Part shown: in pieces, positions 7,845 to 16,346 of the stretch
Layout: each line of letters starts with the position of its first letter
Numbering within the stretch: the first letter of the stretch is position 1
From: Stenomitos frigidus ULC18
GTDB lineage: Bacteria > Cyanobacteriota > Cyanobacteriia > Leptolyngbyales > Leptolyngbyaceae
Direction of reading: 5' to 3'
DNA length: 37,087 bases
Assembly (NCBI RefSeq): GCF_003003795.1
Contig: NZ_PVWK01000152.1
Coordinates: 1 to 37,087 of the forward strand
Translations under genes and position numbers: made by a program
Notes under the pieces: generated by a model
Told to the model about the DNA's origin: nothing
The model's database searches: none
What the model saw: the letters and a program-made list of their open reading frames with translations, nothing else

Positions 7845-8810
7845 CTAATAGCCCTCTTCTTCATACTCTGGGGCTTTTGTTTTTTCAGGGATGTTGATCC
7901 GGGGTGCTTGATACGGCAAGGGCTTTTGCTCTTCATCTTCCCAGGCATCACCGTCAAGGTCTTCGTCTTCGTAATTGACGTCTGGATAGGGCTGCTGTGC
8001 CTCTGGACGCTTAGTGTAGCGATCGCGAGAGGGCGTTGCTTCACTCCAGTTATCTTCCTCTTCTTCGTCATAGTAGAGTGGCTCAGCACGGCGCTGCTGC
8101 TGACGAAGCTGACGGGGTGGTGCGTCGTTCCAGTGATCGTCGTCCCAGTTCTCTTGAACGACCGGCTCTTTCTGCCGGACAGGGGTAGAAATGGGGGTGC
8201 GTAAGCCAGTACCAAGCTGGTTGTCTGCCCGGACAGGAGGAATATAGTCGTCTTCTTCGTCTCGCTCCCAGGGGGGGCTGCCAATGCCAAGGCGCTCTAA
8301 AACGCCAACCGATAATTGAATGAGTCGTTCTTCCGAGCCTTCAAACACAATCAGGCGATCGGGACCACTGCTGACCACTTCATCGACTGGTAACTCATAG
8401 GTACTAACGACCTGATCGGGGATGAGGGGTAAGCCGATCGACGCCAGAATGAGGGATGTGACTTTGCCGCTATCGATATCGAACTTAAAGCCGCGCACCT
8501 TGCCTAGTAGTTCGCCTGTTTCAGTGACTACTTCACAGTTAATCAAGCTGCTATAAGACTCGACGTCAATATCTTCAATGACATCGTCGTTATCCACCAA
8601 AATGACATCACCAATCTGCCGGATGCTGCTCAGAAGCATCGGCTGCGGTGTTCCATAGAGCAAGTTTGGGCGCAGACTAAGTGCCACCACTTCTTGCTGG
8701 TCAATGTCTACCCAGAGCTGACTGATAACACCCAGTTTTTTGCCCGTATCGCGGGTAATGACCTGCGTGCCAAGGAGGTCTGAGCGTTGGCGGATCTCTT
8801 CAAATGCCAT
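7845..8810 (-). CDS. PRC-barrel protein with long acidic tail
   Basis: The 321-residue protein starts with two PRC-barrel-type beta domains (about residues 8–80 and 85–165; GTQVITRDTGKKLGVIS and NCEVVTETGELLGKV are matching repeat starts). A roughly 140-residue tail follows that is rich in Asp, Glu, Pro and aromatic residues and is probably disordered. PRC barrels occur in photosynthetic reaction-centre subunit H and in RNA-processing factors such as RimM; this one has no assigned function. The ATG at 8810 lies 58 bp behind the smc stop on the same strand, so it may be co-transcribed with smc; a role with SMC is only a guess from position. Open frames on the opposite strand here are mirror images of the acidic tail. 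Confidence 0.88.
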   Translation of the reverse strand: MAFEEIRQRSDLLGTQVITRDTGKKLGVISQLWVDIDQQEVVALSLRPNLLYGTPQPMLLSSIRQIGDVILVDNDDVIEDIDVESYSSLINCEVVTETGELLGKVRGFKFDIDSGKVTSLILASIGLPLIPDQVVSTYELPVDEVVSSGPDRLIVFEGSEERLIQLSVGVLERLGIGSPPWERDEEDDYIPPVRADNQLGTGLRTPISTPVRQKEPVVQENWDDDHWNDAPPRQLRQQQRRAEPLYYDEEEEDNWSEATPSRDRYTKRPEAQQPYPDVNYEDEDLDGDAWEDEEQKPLPYQAPRINIPEKTKAPEYEEEGY

Positions 8811-8868
8811 TATGGGTCGAATCCTGATTCGCGAAGCATGATCACTATCAAATCACATAGCGGTCAAA

Positions 8869-11800
8869 TCATACAGAGGCACTCTGTGGCAAGAGGTTAA
8901 TCCCCAAGACCTGCGTGTATGCTCCCCGCGCCTGCGTCACCCCAATGGTGCGGTCTGCTGACTCGATCATGGGTCGCCGCAGGCTAACGACAAGAAACTG
9001 TGCTTCCTGCGCCTGCTGTTTGATCATTCTAGCTAATCGCTCTACGTTTGCCCCATCCAAAAACATATCCACTTCATCAAAGGCGTAGAAAGGCGAGGGA
9101 CGATAGCGCTGTAATGCAAAGATAAAGCTGAGGGCCGTGAGCGACTTCTCGCCACCAGACATTGAGGCAAGACGCTGAACGGGTTTACCTTTGGGATGGG
9201 CAACCAGATTCAGACCACCGTTAAACGGGTCGTGCGGGTCTTCTAGCTGTAAGTGACCGTCTCCATCAGAGAGCGTGGCAAAGGTGGACTGGAAGTTCAG
9301 ATTAACGGCATCGAAGGCTTCTTTGAAAGCCCGTTGGCGCAGCGTAGTAAAGTTTTCGATGCGGAGGAGGAGTTCGGTGCGTTCTTCTTGCAGAGTGCGG
9401 AGCTTTTCGGTCAGTTCTTCGAGACGTGCCTGGGTACGATCGTACTCTTCCAACGCCAACATATTCACGGGCTCCATTGCCTGAAGGCGCTTCTGGAGCG
9501 ATCGCAGTTCGTGCTGCAACTCCACCACGTCCCGCGTAGCCGTCTCGGGAATTTCCGGCAACGGGTCGGGTAATTCTGGCTGTTGCGCCTCTAGCTGGAC
9601 TTGCAGTGCAGTCAATTCTTCTCGACGTGCCTGCTGGGTTTCCTGAAGCTTTTGCTGCTGCCAGGTTAGCTGCTGTTGCTGGGTTTGCTGCTCTCGCAAC
9701 TGACGCTCGGCGCGATCGCGGGTTTGTTTTTCTAGCCCCAACCGTTGCTCTAACGCGGCCAGCGCCGCCTGCGTCTCGCCAATCTGTGCTTGCAGAGCTG
9801 ATTGCTGACCGCTGACCGCTAACTGCTGCTTCATTTGAGTGGTTTGCTGTGTCCGGTATTCCTGTAAGCGCTCCTGCGCTTGCTGGACTTTTTCCTGCGA
9901 TCGCTGGCGCTGGTTTTCCAGATCTTGTAGCCGCTGTTCGAGCGATCTCACTGCCAGTTCTCGCTGCGAGAGTTCGGCTTCTTGAGCACGCAGAGTCGTT
10001 TGGATGTGCTGCCATTCGCTGTGGGTCTGGGATTGCTCCAGATCAGCTAAAGTCTGTCGTAAGGTCTGTAGCTCGTGCTCTTGAGCAGGAATCTCAGCCT
10101 CCAGGGCTTGCAGGCGCGTTTGAGCAATCGCCAGCTCTTGCGTATTTTGAGCCATCTGCGTTTGCACCTGAGTTAGCGCAGCCGTAAGCGTCTGGTGTTC
10201 GGTATCCAGCTGCTGCGTTTGAAGTTGGGCTTCGCGGTGCTGCTGTCGCGCTTCTGCCAGCGCTTGAGTGCGCTCTTTGGTCAGTTGGGTTGCCCGTTGC
10301 ATCGCATGGTCGCAGCGTTCAAGAATGCGATCGATTTCTTGCAGGCGATCGCGTAGTGCTGTGACTTCTGCTGATTCAGTCGCTTCTACAGTGCCGAAGT
10401 GAATCGATTGACGCTGGCTGCTGCTGCCACCCGTCATAGCGCCACTGGTTTCCAGCAATTCACCGTCCAGCGTCACAATGCGGTGCTGCCCCATTTGGCG
10501 ACGGGCGGCGCTGAGGGTCTCAAACACAACGGTTGTACCGAAGACGTGGGCGAAGACATTGCGATAGCGATCGTCAAACTCCACCAGATTGATGGCATAG
10601 TCTACGCAACCGGAGAGCGATCGCACACCACTACCAGAAGGTGTGCGACCAGCTTGAATCTTGTTGAGCGGTAGAAACGTGGCGCGACCGGCTCGCTTCT
10701 GTTTGAGAATCTCAATGCCAGCAGCGGCAATCGCATCATCTTCAACTACTAAATTTCCCAGACGTGCGCCTGCCGCTGTTTCTAGCGCCAGTTGATAGCG
10801 GGAATCAACTCGTCCCAGTTGGGCAACCAGACCGCAAACGCCCGTTAGCCCCATTTGTAGGATGACCTGAGTGGCATGGGTGCCCTGTGCTTCCTGTATT
10901 GCCTGTGTCTGGGCTTCGAGTTTATCCAGTCGCCGCTGCTTCTCACGCTGTTCGTGCAGGAGCCGCGTCTGGGTTTCTTGCTGAATCTGAAGCTCTTGTT
11001 CGGCAGAGACAAGGCTTTGAGCGATCGCCTGGATCTGCTCCTGAGCCGCGATCAACCGTGTCTCAACATCTGCTTTCTGCGCCTGTCGATCGGTCAGGCG
11101 GTGTTGCAGCGTTTCCAGCGACTGAGTTTGCTCCTGTAGCTGGCGTTCGAGTTGGCGAGTGCGTTCCTGTAGCTGTGCCTGTTCGGTGCGTTGGGGTTCC
11201 AGTGCGTCAATGAGCGTTTCGATCGAGTGATGCAGGGCGGTTTGCTCTTGTACCCAGGCTTCGGCACTGGCGGCTGAGGCACTGGCGGCTTCGCGGCTTC
11301 GCTCCAGCGTCTGCTTCGCCTGATCCCGTTCTTGCTGCCGTGCGGCAATGAGTTGAGCCTCAGCGGTTTGCTCTTGGGTCAGGGTTTCGATCGCCTGCAG
11401 ATGTTCTTGAAGTTCTTGCTGGGTTTGCGCCAGTTTTGCTGCCACATCGCGGCTGGATGTTTGTAAATCCTGTTCTTGCCGCTGGAGTTGGCGTAGCTCT
11501 GCCTCACGGGTTGCCAGCGTGGACTGGAGCGCAAGCTGTTCGTCTTCGCCAAGTGCACGAACACGGGCATTGAGTTGCTCCAGCTCAGCCGTCGCTTGCT
11601 GGATAGCGGTCGTTAGGGTACCGAGTCGGATAGTGAGATCGGCGTGTTCGCGATCGCCGCCGTCAAGCTGTTCGCGCAGCCGCTGAGCGCTCTGGAACGA
11701 CTCCTGATAGCGGATAACGATTTCCCACTGGGCTTTCGTTTGCAGTTCGTGCCGCAGCTTTTTGTACTTTTCGGCTTTGATACGATCTTGGGCAAGGCGA

Positions 11801-12603
11801 TCGCGCTGGTCGATCAGTTCCTTTTCGACGATGTGATAGCGGTCTTCGCGATCTTTGACGGCATCCAGCTTTTCTTTTGCCTGGTTAATCTTGCGATCGA
11901 AGGTGGCAACGCCTGCCAGTTCATCAATAATTTCGCGGCGTTCACGGGCATTCATGGAAATGATGCGCGTTACATCCCCTTGCAGCACGACGTTATAGCC
12001 TTCGGGATACACGCGTAAACGATTCAACTCTTCGTGGAGTTCGGTCAGGGTGCAGGGTTCGCTGTTGATGTAGTAATTGGACGTATAAGTGCCTTGCTGC
12101 GTGACACGAAGCTTACGGGTGACGCTCCATTCGGTGCGGATGGAACGCGTGACCTTACCGTTTTGCCCGTTCTCTGAATGTCCGTTCTCTAAATGTCCGT
12201 TCTCTGAATGATTGCTATCTGAGTGCCCGTTTAGATGACCGTTGCCGTTTTGGACATCCTCTAGGGCGTCTTCCTGGCGCATCGAGCCGTCGCTGTTGAC
12301 CTGACGCTCGATCGTGTCTTCCAGCAATTCTGGCTCGTCTGACAGATCAAAGGTAACCGTGACGCTGGCTTCAACCGTAGAACGTCCACGAGTACTCTGC
12401 GTATGGTTGACCAGATCGGGAAGCCGCTCTGCCCGCATCCCCTTCGACCCTGCTAGGCCGAGACAAAACAGCAGCGCATCCAGCAAGTTCGATTTTCCAG
12501 AGCCGTTGGGTCCAGACACCACTGTAAAACCTGGCAGCAACGGAATCGGCGTTGTGCCCCCAAAGGATTTAAAGTTAGAGAGTTCTAGACGCTTAATATA
12601 CAC
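8869..12603 (-). CDS. smc: Chromosome segregation ATPase SMC
   Basis: The 1244-residue protein has the full SMC layout. There is an N-terminal ATPase lobe with Walker A GPNGSGKSN (31–39) and a long coiled coil. The hinge (about 590–740, including GVCGLVAQLG and GRATFLPLNK) is followed by a return coiled coil and a C-terminal lobe with signature SGGEKSLTALS, Walker B FYAFDEVDMFLD and the VVSLRRPMI region. It organises and condenses the chromosome as an SMC–ScpAB complex. It is slightly longer than typical bacterial SMC. Two oddities explain part of this: residues about 118–150 in the head lobe are an ENGHS-type repeat, and a heptamer DNA repeat encodes LAVSGQQSA within the returning coiled coil. 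The start is GTG 12603. The PRC-barrel gene follows 58 bp downstream. Confidence 0.97.
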   Translation of the reverse strand: MYIKRLELSNFKSFGGTTPIPLLPGFTVVSGPNGSGKSNLLDALLFCLGLAGSKGMRAERLPDLVNHTQSTRGRSTVEASVTVTFDLSDEPELLEDTIERQVNSDGSMRQEDALEDVQNGNGHLNGHSDSNHSENGHLENGHSENGQNGKVTRSIRTEWSVTRKLRVTQQGTYTSNYYINSEPCTLTELHEELNRLRVYPEGYNVVLQGDVTRIISMNARERREIIDELAGVATFDRKINQAKEKLDAVKDREDRYHIVEKELIDQRDRLAQDRIKAEKYKKLRHELQTKAQWEIVIRYQESFQSAQRLREQLDGGDREHADLTIRLGTLTTAIQQATAELEQLNARVRALGEDEQLALQSTLATREAELRQLQRQEQDLQTSSRDVAAKLAQTQQELQEHLQAIETLTQEQTAEAQLIAARQQERDQAKQTLERSREAASASAASAEAWVQEQTALHHSIETLIDALEPQRTEQAQLQERTRQLERQLQEQTQSLETLQHRLTDRQAQKADVETRLIAAQEQIQAIAQSLVSAEQELQIQQETQTRLLHEQREKQRRLDKLEAQTQAIQEAQGTHATQVILQMGLTGVCGLVAQLGRVDSRYQLALETAAGARLGNLVVEDDAIAAAGIEILKQKRAGRATFLPLNKIQAGRTPSGSGVRSLSGCVDYAINLVEFDDRYRNVFAHVFGTTVVFETLSAARRQMGQHRIVTLDGELLETSGAMTGGSSSQRQSIHFGTVEATESAEVTALRDRLQEIDRILERCDHAMQRATQLTKERTQALAEARQQHREAQLQTQQLDTEHQTLTAALTQVQTQMAQNTQELAIAQTRLQALEAEIPAQEHELQTLRQTLADLEQSQTHSEWQHIQTTLRAQEAELSQRELAVRSLEQRLQDLENQRQRSQEKVQQAQERLQEYRTQQTTQMKQQLAVSGQQSALQAQIGETQAALAALEQRLGLEKQTRDRAERQLREQQTQQQQLTWQQQKLQETQQARREELTALQVQLEAQQPELPDPLPEIPETATRDVVELQHELRSLQKRLQAMEPVNMLALEEYDRTQARLEELTEKLRTLQEERTELLLRIENFTTLRQRAFKEAFDAVNLNFQSTFATLSDGDGHLQLEDPHDPFNGGLNLVAHPKGKPVQRLASMSGGEKSLTALSFIFALQRYRPSPFYAFDEVDMFLDGANVERLARMIKQQAQEAQFLVVSLRRPMIESADRTIGVTQARGAYTQVLGINLLPQSASV
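9797..9831. repeat. In-frame heptanucleotide repeat inside smc
   Basis: Five consecutive heptamers (gctgatt, gctgacc, gctgacc, gctaact, gctgctt) lie in the part of smc that encodes the second coiled-coil arm. On the coding strand they give LAVSGQQSA, close to LAVSSQRSD encoded by the same kind of repeat in the histidine kinase gene. Confidence 0.8.
12160..12255. repeat. 15-bp repeats encoding an Asn/Gly/His-rich insert in the SMC head
   Basis: The unit tgtccgttctctgaa and close variants repeat about three times with further degenerate units. They encode SENGH/LENGH-like pentapeptides at SMC residues about 118–150, just before the conserved strand RSIRTEWSVTRKLRV. Confidence 0.8.
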
Positions 12604-12951
12604 AGCTTAACTAAGCCGGTTAGGGGAGAAAAGTCAGTGTTAAGTGTAGCCTTTTAGCGATTCCGTGAACGGGGAAATCGCTGTTCTTCCTATTCATAGC
12701 ACTATTTAGAACAAATGTTCTATGAATGAGGTTTTTTGGATGTGCTCTGAACTACGCACACAAGGCAGGCCAATCATCAAGGTAGACAGCGATAGCAACG
12801 ATCGCTTGCAGTGGTTTAAGTCAAGATTCTAACGAACCGGCAACGCCACAAAAGATCTTTGTCCTTACGCCTCTTTCTAAATCGTTCTCACCTGTTTAAG
12901 GATGCACTTAATTGCAGTCATTCTAACGAGCCTGAGAGCCATCTTTACCGC
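12604..12951. promoter_or_regulatory. smc upstream region with two palindromes, one LexA/DinR-like
   Basis: This gap separates the smc start from the stop of the next gene and should hold the smc promoter. It contains an inverted repeat agcgatt…aatcgct at 12656–12682. A perfect 14-bp palindrome agaacaaatgttct lies at 12708–12721, within a larger attcatag…ctatgaat pair (12692–12727). GAACAAATGTTC fits the DinR/LexA pattern GAAC-RNRY-GTTC; the usual cyanobacterial LexA box is built on GTAC, so the assignment is uncertain. I found no clear −35/−10 pair. Confidence 0.4.
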
Positions 12952-13761
12952 TCAAAAACGTCTGAGAGACGCATCAAAGGTCTGCTCATAGCTGGGGTCG
13001 TTCGTGCCCAGCAGTTTGTCCCAAAACGTGAAGTACAGTCCGTAGTGCAGATTATACTTGCGATGATGAATGGAGTGATGGGCGGGCCCAATACACCAGC
13101 GTCCCAGCCAATGGTGAGGAAAGGAAACAGGCAGAAGCTCCAGCCCAAGATGGTTGACCACTGCCCATGCGGTCATTGTCATGAGAATCGCAATCAACGC
13201 GGTGTAATGGAGAGGCAGCACAAACACAATGCCGACCAGAAATAGTCCCTGAATGAGTGCTTCTGGTGGATCAAACGCAAACGATGTCCATGGAGTTGGA
13301 TGGCCCGATCGGTGATGTCCCTGGTGCAACCACTTGAAGAGCAAGGGATGGTGGAGCAGTCGATGCACGAAATAGAAGTAGGCATCTTGAAGGATCAGCA
13401 CCACTCCGTAGCTGGCGCCTAAATACCACAGCCCGTGAGCATGGATATCGAGATACAAGCGTGTGACGCCCAAATCGTACCCTGACATCACGATCGCTGC
13501 ACAAAGGGCAAAAATCATCCCAGAGAGTACGGACAGTTCAATATCTCGTCGCATCGATCGCCACGCTGAGGCTTTTAGACGCACTGATTGCCTGACAAAC
13601 TGCTCTCTAAACGAATAGAAAAACCAATACGTGCCACCCGCAATCAAAAAGTAGCGTACGAGAATGAGCCCGCAGAAGACAATCCAATAGAACCAAAAGG
13701 GACGGTTCAGCAATGCAACCTTACCTCTTTGAAATGTGATGGCCCGACACGACCGGATCAC
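12952..13761 (-). CDS. Fatty acid hydroxylase / sterol desaturase-family membrane protein
   Basis: This is a 269-residue polytopic membrane protein with the three histidine boxes of the fatty acid hydroxylase superfamily: HRLLHH (133–138), HQGHH (146–150) and HHSIHH (228–233). They would bind a di-iron centre on the cytoplasmic side for O2-dependent hydroxylation or desaturation of a lipid. Hydrophobic segments lie at about 22–50, 78–95, 110–130, 170–185 and 187–205. The exact substrate (sterol, carotenoid or fatty acyl) cannot be told from sequence. The frame begins with GTG 13761; a TTG at codon 18 (LLNRPFWFYW) is another possible start. It is divergent from recQ across a roughly 100-bp gap. 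Confidence 0.88.
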   Translation of the reverse strand: MIRSCRAITFQRGKVALLNRPFWFYWIVFCGLILVRYFLIAGGTYWFFYSFREQFVRQSVRLKASAWRSMRRDIELSVLSGMIFALCAAIVMSGYDLGVTRLYLDIHAHGLWYLGASYGVVLILQDAYFYFVHRLLHHPLLFKWLHQGHHRSGHPTPWTSFAFDPPEALIQGLFLVGIVFVLPLHYTALIAILMTMTAWAVVNHLGLELLPVSFPHHWLGRWCIGPAHHSIHHRKYNLHYGLYFTFWDKLLGTNDPSYEQTFDASLRRF

Positions 13762-13865
13762 CCAGTCAGCACCGTAGGCATGATGATACCGCAGTGTTTA
13801 CCACCTCTCTCACTCTCGCTCTAACTGCCGTGATCGGGCTCTTCCCTTAGATTCATCTATGCCTG

Positions 13866-15413
13866 ATGGATTGCCTGATGGCGATAGATAGCAATCAGCA
13901 TGGCAAAAATGGGCACGCTGACAACGCGATCGACCACGTTTTGCTATCAGGAAACCCTGGCATGAATCATCAGGCTGCCTCGTCTTCGCGTGAAACCATT
14001 CGCGCACAGTTGCAACACATTTGGGGCTACTCAGAGTTTCGATCGCCACAGGGAGAAATCGTCCAGTGCCTGTTAGAGCAACGGGATGCACTCATCATTA
14101 TGCCGACAGGTGGGGGCAAATCCATTTGCTTTCAGCTTCCCGCCTTGATGCAAACGGGATTGACGATCGTCGTTTCGCCCCTGGTGGCGTTGATGGAAAA
14201 TCAGGTGCAGGAGCTTCGCCAGCGTCGACTGCCTGCTGCGTTGCTGCATAGTGAAGTGCCCAAACAACAGCGCAAACAAACGCTCTGGGCATTGGAAAAT
14301 CAAAGCTTGCGGTTGCTCTACCTTTCGCCTGAAACGCTGCTGAGTGAGCCTGTGTGGGAGCGTTTGTGTCAGCCAGAGTTAAAGATTAACGGGCTGATTT
14401 TGGATGAGGCTCATTGCCTAGTCCAGTGGGGCGATACGTTTCGCCCAGCGTATTACCGCTTGGGTATGGTGCGTCCAGCGCTCTTGCAGTCGAAGCCAGA
14501 GGGGACGAAGATGGCGATCGCGGCCTTTACCGCAACCGCTAATCCCGACGCACAGAAAACGATTCAGCAGGTGCTGCGACTTCAGCAGCCAGAGAGCTTT
14601 CGGCTCAATCCCTATCGCGCTAACTTGCACCTCAATGTGCAGGTGGTCTGGACGCCGAGGCAACGACGGCAGCAGCTGCTCAAGTTCATTCAGGCAAGAC
14701 CAGGACAAACGGGATTGGTCTACGTCCGCACTCGTCGAGATGGTGAAACGTTGGCAGAATGGCTCTTGCAGCAGGGTTTTCAGACAGCGGCATATCATGC
14801 AGGCTTGAGCCCCGATGAGCGGCGGCAGATTGAAAAAGCCTGGTTGGGTGGCTCAACGCAGTTCGTCGTTTGCACCTGTGCGTTTGGCATGGGGATAGAC
14901 AAGCCAAATTGTCGTTGGGTCGTACATTTCCACGCCCCACTGCTGCTATCGGAGTATGTGCAAGAAGTTGGACGCGCGGGGCGGGATGGCAAACCTGCCA
15001 CTGCCCTCACGTTAATTAGCGAGACAACGGGGTTTCTCGACCCAGACGACAAGCAGCGCCGACAGTTTTTTGTGGAACAGGCGCAAAAGCAGCAGCGATC
15101 AGCTCAAGCACTCAGCCACAAATTGCCACCTCAAGGAAACGTTGTCAGCGTCAGCAGGGAATTTAAGGAAGGCGCGATCGCCCTTTCGCTTTTGAACAGT
15201 ACCGGACAACTCGAATGGTCAGATCCGTTCCACTACGTGATGAAACCTGGAAACGATCAGCCTGCTGGACAAACGAATACCCATGCCGCCAAACAGATGA
15301 CCGACTACCTCAAGACAAAAGACTGTCGTTGGCGCTTTTTGCTCGGTGCGTTTGGGTTTGCGCTAGAGGCAACTAACTTGCGCTGTGGACACTGTGATAA
15401 CTGTTGTCGCTAA
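13866..15413 (+). CDS. recQ: Short RecQ-family ATP-dependent DNA helicase
   Basis: The protein (515 residues) unwinds DNA 3'→5' in recombination and repair. It shows motif I MPTGGGKS (79–86), motif II DEAH (180–183), FTATANPDA (motif III), GLVYVRTR (IV), FGMGIDKPNCRWVVHF (V) and YVQEVGRAGRDG (VI). The C-terminus carries a RecQ zinc-binding module (CRWRFLLGAFG…CGHCDNC), but the winged-helix and HRDC domains of long RecQ enzymes are missing, as in other short RecQ proteins. The start is uncertain: ATG 13866, the ATG for MAIDS four codons later, and the ATG at 13962 (MNHQA) are all possible; helicase homology begins only around residue 45. Confidence 0.92.
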   Translation: MDCLMAIDSNQHGKNGHADNAIDHVLLSGNPGMNHQAASSSRETIRAQLQHIWGYSEFRSPQGEIVQCLLEQRDALIIMPTGGGKSICFQLPALMQTGLTIVVSPLVALMENQVQELRQRRLPAALLHSEVPKQQRKQTLWALENQSLRLLYLSPETLLSEPVWERLCQPELKINGLILDEAHCLVQWGDTFRPAYYRLGMVRPALLQSKPEGTKMAIAAFTATANPDAQKTIQQVLRLQQPESFRLNPYRANLHLNVQVVWTPRQRRQQLLKFIQARPGQTGLVYVRTRRDGETLAEWLLQQGFQTAAYHAGLSPDERRQIEKAWLGGSTQFVVCTCAFGMGIDKPNCRWVVHFHAPLLLSEYVQEVGRAGRDGKPATALTLISETTGFLDPDDKQRRQFFVEQAQKQQRSAQALSHKLPPQGNVVSVSREFKEGAIALSLLNSTGQLEWSDPFHYVMKPGNDQPAGQTNTHAAKQMTDYLKTKDCRWRFLLGAFGFALEATNLRCGHCDNCCR

Positions 15414-15509
15414 AGCCCCAGAAGAGAAGACGTATTGCAATGCACCAACGAAATCCTCCTTGGTCTTACAACATGACTCAACGCCCCCTCTCTTGCTGCT
15501 GACCCATTG

Positions 15510-15644
15510 AGTCTTTAAGTGATTCCTGAAAAAAAGATACCGCTTGGTAGGAGGCAGGTTTTGCCAGCGTCTTTGCCTCCAGACCATTGCTTGGGTGCCA
15601 AACTTGCCCCTACGGATCTTTTGTTTGCTCGAAATCTCTTTAGT
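15510..15644 (+). repeat. Dispersed repeat copy A (inverted partner of 17739–17874)
   Basis: About 135 bp that recur in inverted orientation at 17739–17874. A 26-base stretch ending in ctcgaaatctctttagt and the 16-mer ggcaggttttgccagc are identical in both, with moderate divergence between. The copy ends directly against the stop codon of the Rieske gene. Inside it, ggcaggttttgcc and cttgcccctac are parts of imperfect inverted repeats, so the transcript could fold. Confidence 0.8.
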
Positions 15645-15645
15645 C

Positions 15646-16101
15646 CTAACTCTGTTTGATCACCACCGAGTCGCCTTGAATACTGGCTTGATACGTGGGC
15701 AATGGGCGGGCAGCCGGACCCGATTGCACGTTGCCATCAGATCCAAATTTAGCAGCGTGACAGGGGCAAACAAACGCCTTTTGCTCAGAGTTCCAGGCAA
15801 CGGTACAACCGGCATGAGTACATTTAGGGTTGACGGCAATCAGAGCTTTGGGATCAGCAGGGTCTCGAGCCACCAAGACTTGCCCGATCGGGGTCTTTCC
15901 GTTTAACAGTTGCCCAGATTTATCTAGATCGCTCACCAAGCCAACCTGTACGTTGCCTGCAGCGCCTGAGCTAGAACTAGAGGGGCTCTCCTGAGTCGGA
16001 ATAGAGCTGGATTGATCAGAAGAACAAGCCACGATCGCCACAGGCAGACAACTGGCAATCCAACCGACCCCGACCCACGATAGAAACGATCGACGATCCA
16101 T
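15646..16101 (-). CDS. Rieske [2Fe-2S] lipoprotein (Tat-exported)
   Basis: The 151-residue protein begins with a twin-arginine motif DRRSFLSW, a hydrophobic stretch and a lipobox-like AIVAC (C26). A Ser/Pro linker (29–48) follows. The Rieske fold has cluster ligands C94 and H96 in CTHAGC and C112 and H115 in CPCHAAKF; C99 and C114 would form the disulfide typical of high-potential Rieske proteins. It is therefore probably a membrane-anchored electron carrier facing the periplasm or thylakoid lumen. It lacks the long transmembrane anchor of PetC, so it is not the cytochrome b6f subunit. ATG 16101 has a Shine–Dalgarno AAGGG at good spacing. No oxidase partner gene is adjacent. Confidence 0.92.
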   Translation of the reverse strand: MDRRSFLSWVGVGWIASCLPVAIVACSSDQSSSIPTQESPSSSSSGAAGNVQVGLVSDLDKSGQLLNGKTPIGQVLVARDPADPKALIAVNPKCTHAGCTVAWNSEQKAFVCPCHAAKFGSDGNVQSGPAARPLPTYQASIQGDSVVIKQS

Positions 16102-16164
16102 GAGCAAGCCCTTCAAAAATAGTGGTTTACGTCAACAGTAGATTGAGTGCCAATGCTTCCTGAT

Positions 16165-16340
16165 TCACCACTTTCTCTCCATCACCAGGACATTCTTGAG
16201 ATCGGGTTCTGCCTCTCGTTCCGGTTGCTTACCGACCAGCAGTCAGCTAATCGCTATGTCGCCCAAGCCGTTGATGCACATACGACCGCGATCGCTCAAG
16301 CCCTCATCCATCACTGTCATTAATGCGTTCCAGCGAGCCA
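16165..16340 (-). pseudogene. Decayed 3' end of a DAACS symporter gene
   Basis: On the minus strand this stretch reads ALMTVMDEGLSDRGRMCING, then LGDIAIS, a TGA stop (16243–16245), then LLVGKQPERE. It matches the C-terminus of the intact symporter at 17910–19217 (ALLITV–DWFLDRCRTCINVMGDMTVSC–LLDGKEPKL). The internal stop replaces a cysteine codon (TGC to TGA). Nothing of the remaining roughly 390 residues is present: the APC permease gene lies directly upstream. It is a remnant of a second symporter gene, lost by deletion or replaced by the permease gene. Confidence 0.8.
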
Positions 16341-16346
16341 CTGTAG

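Noticed and set aside
7746-8204. Hydrophobic 152-codon frame on the plus strand
   Set aside because: It lies antisense to the acidic tail of the PRC-barrel protein; Asp/Glu codons read backwards give Phe/Leu/Val-rich peptides, so its hydrophobicity is a mirror effect.
9302-10015. Long alternative frame inside smc (Ala/Arg/Thr-rich)
   Set aside because: It is a shifted frame of the Gln/Glu/Leu-rich coiled coil on the same strand, with biased composition and no domain.
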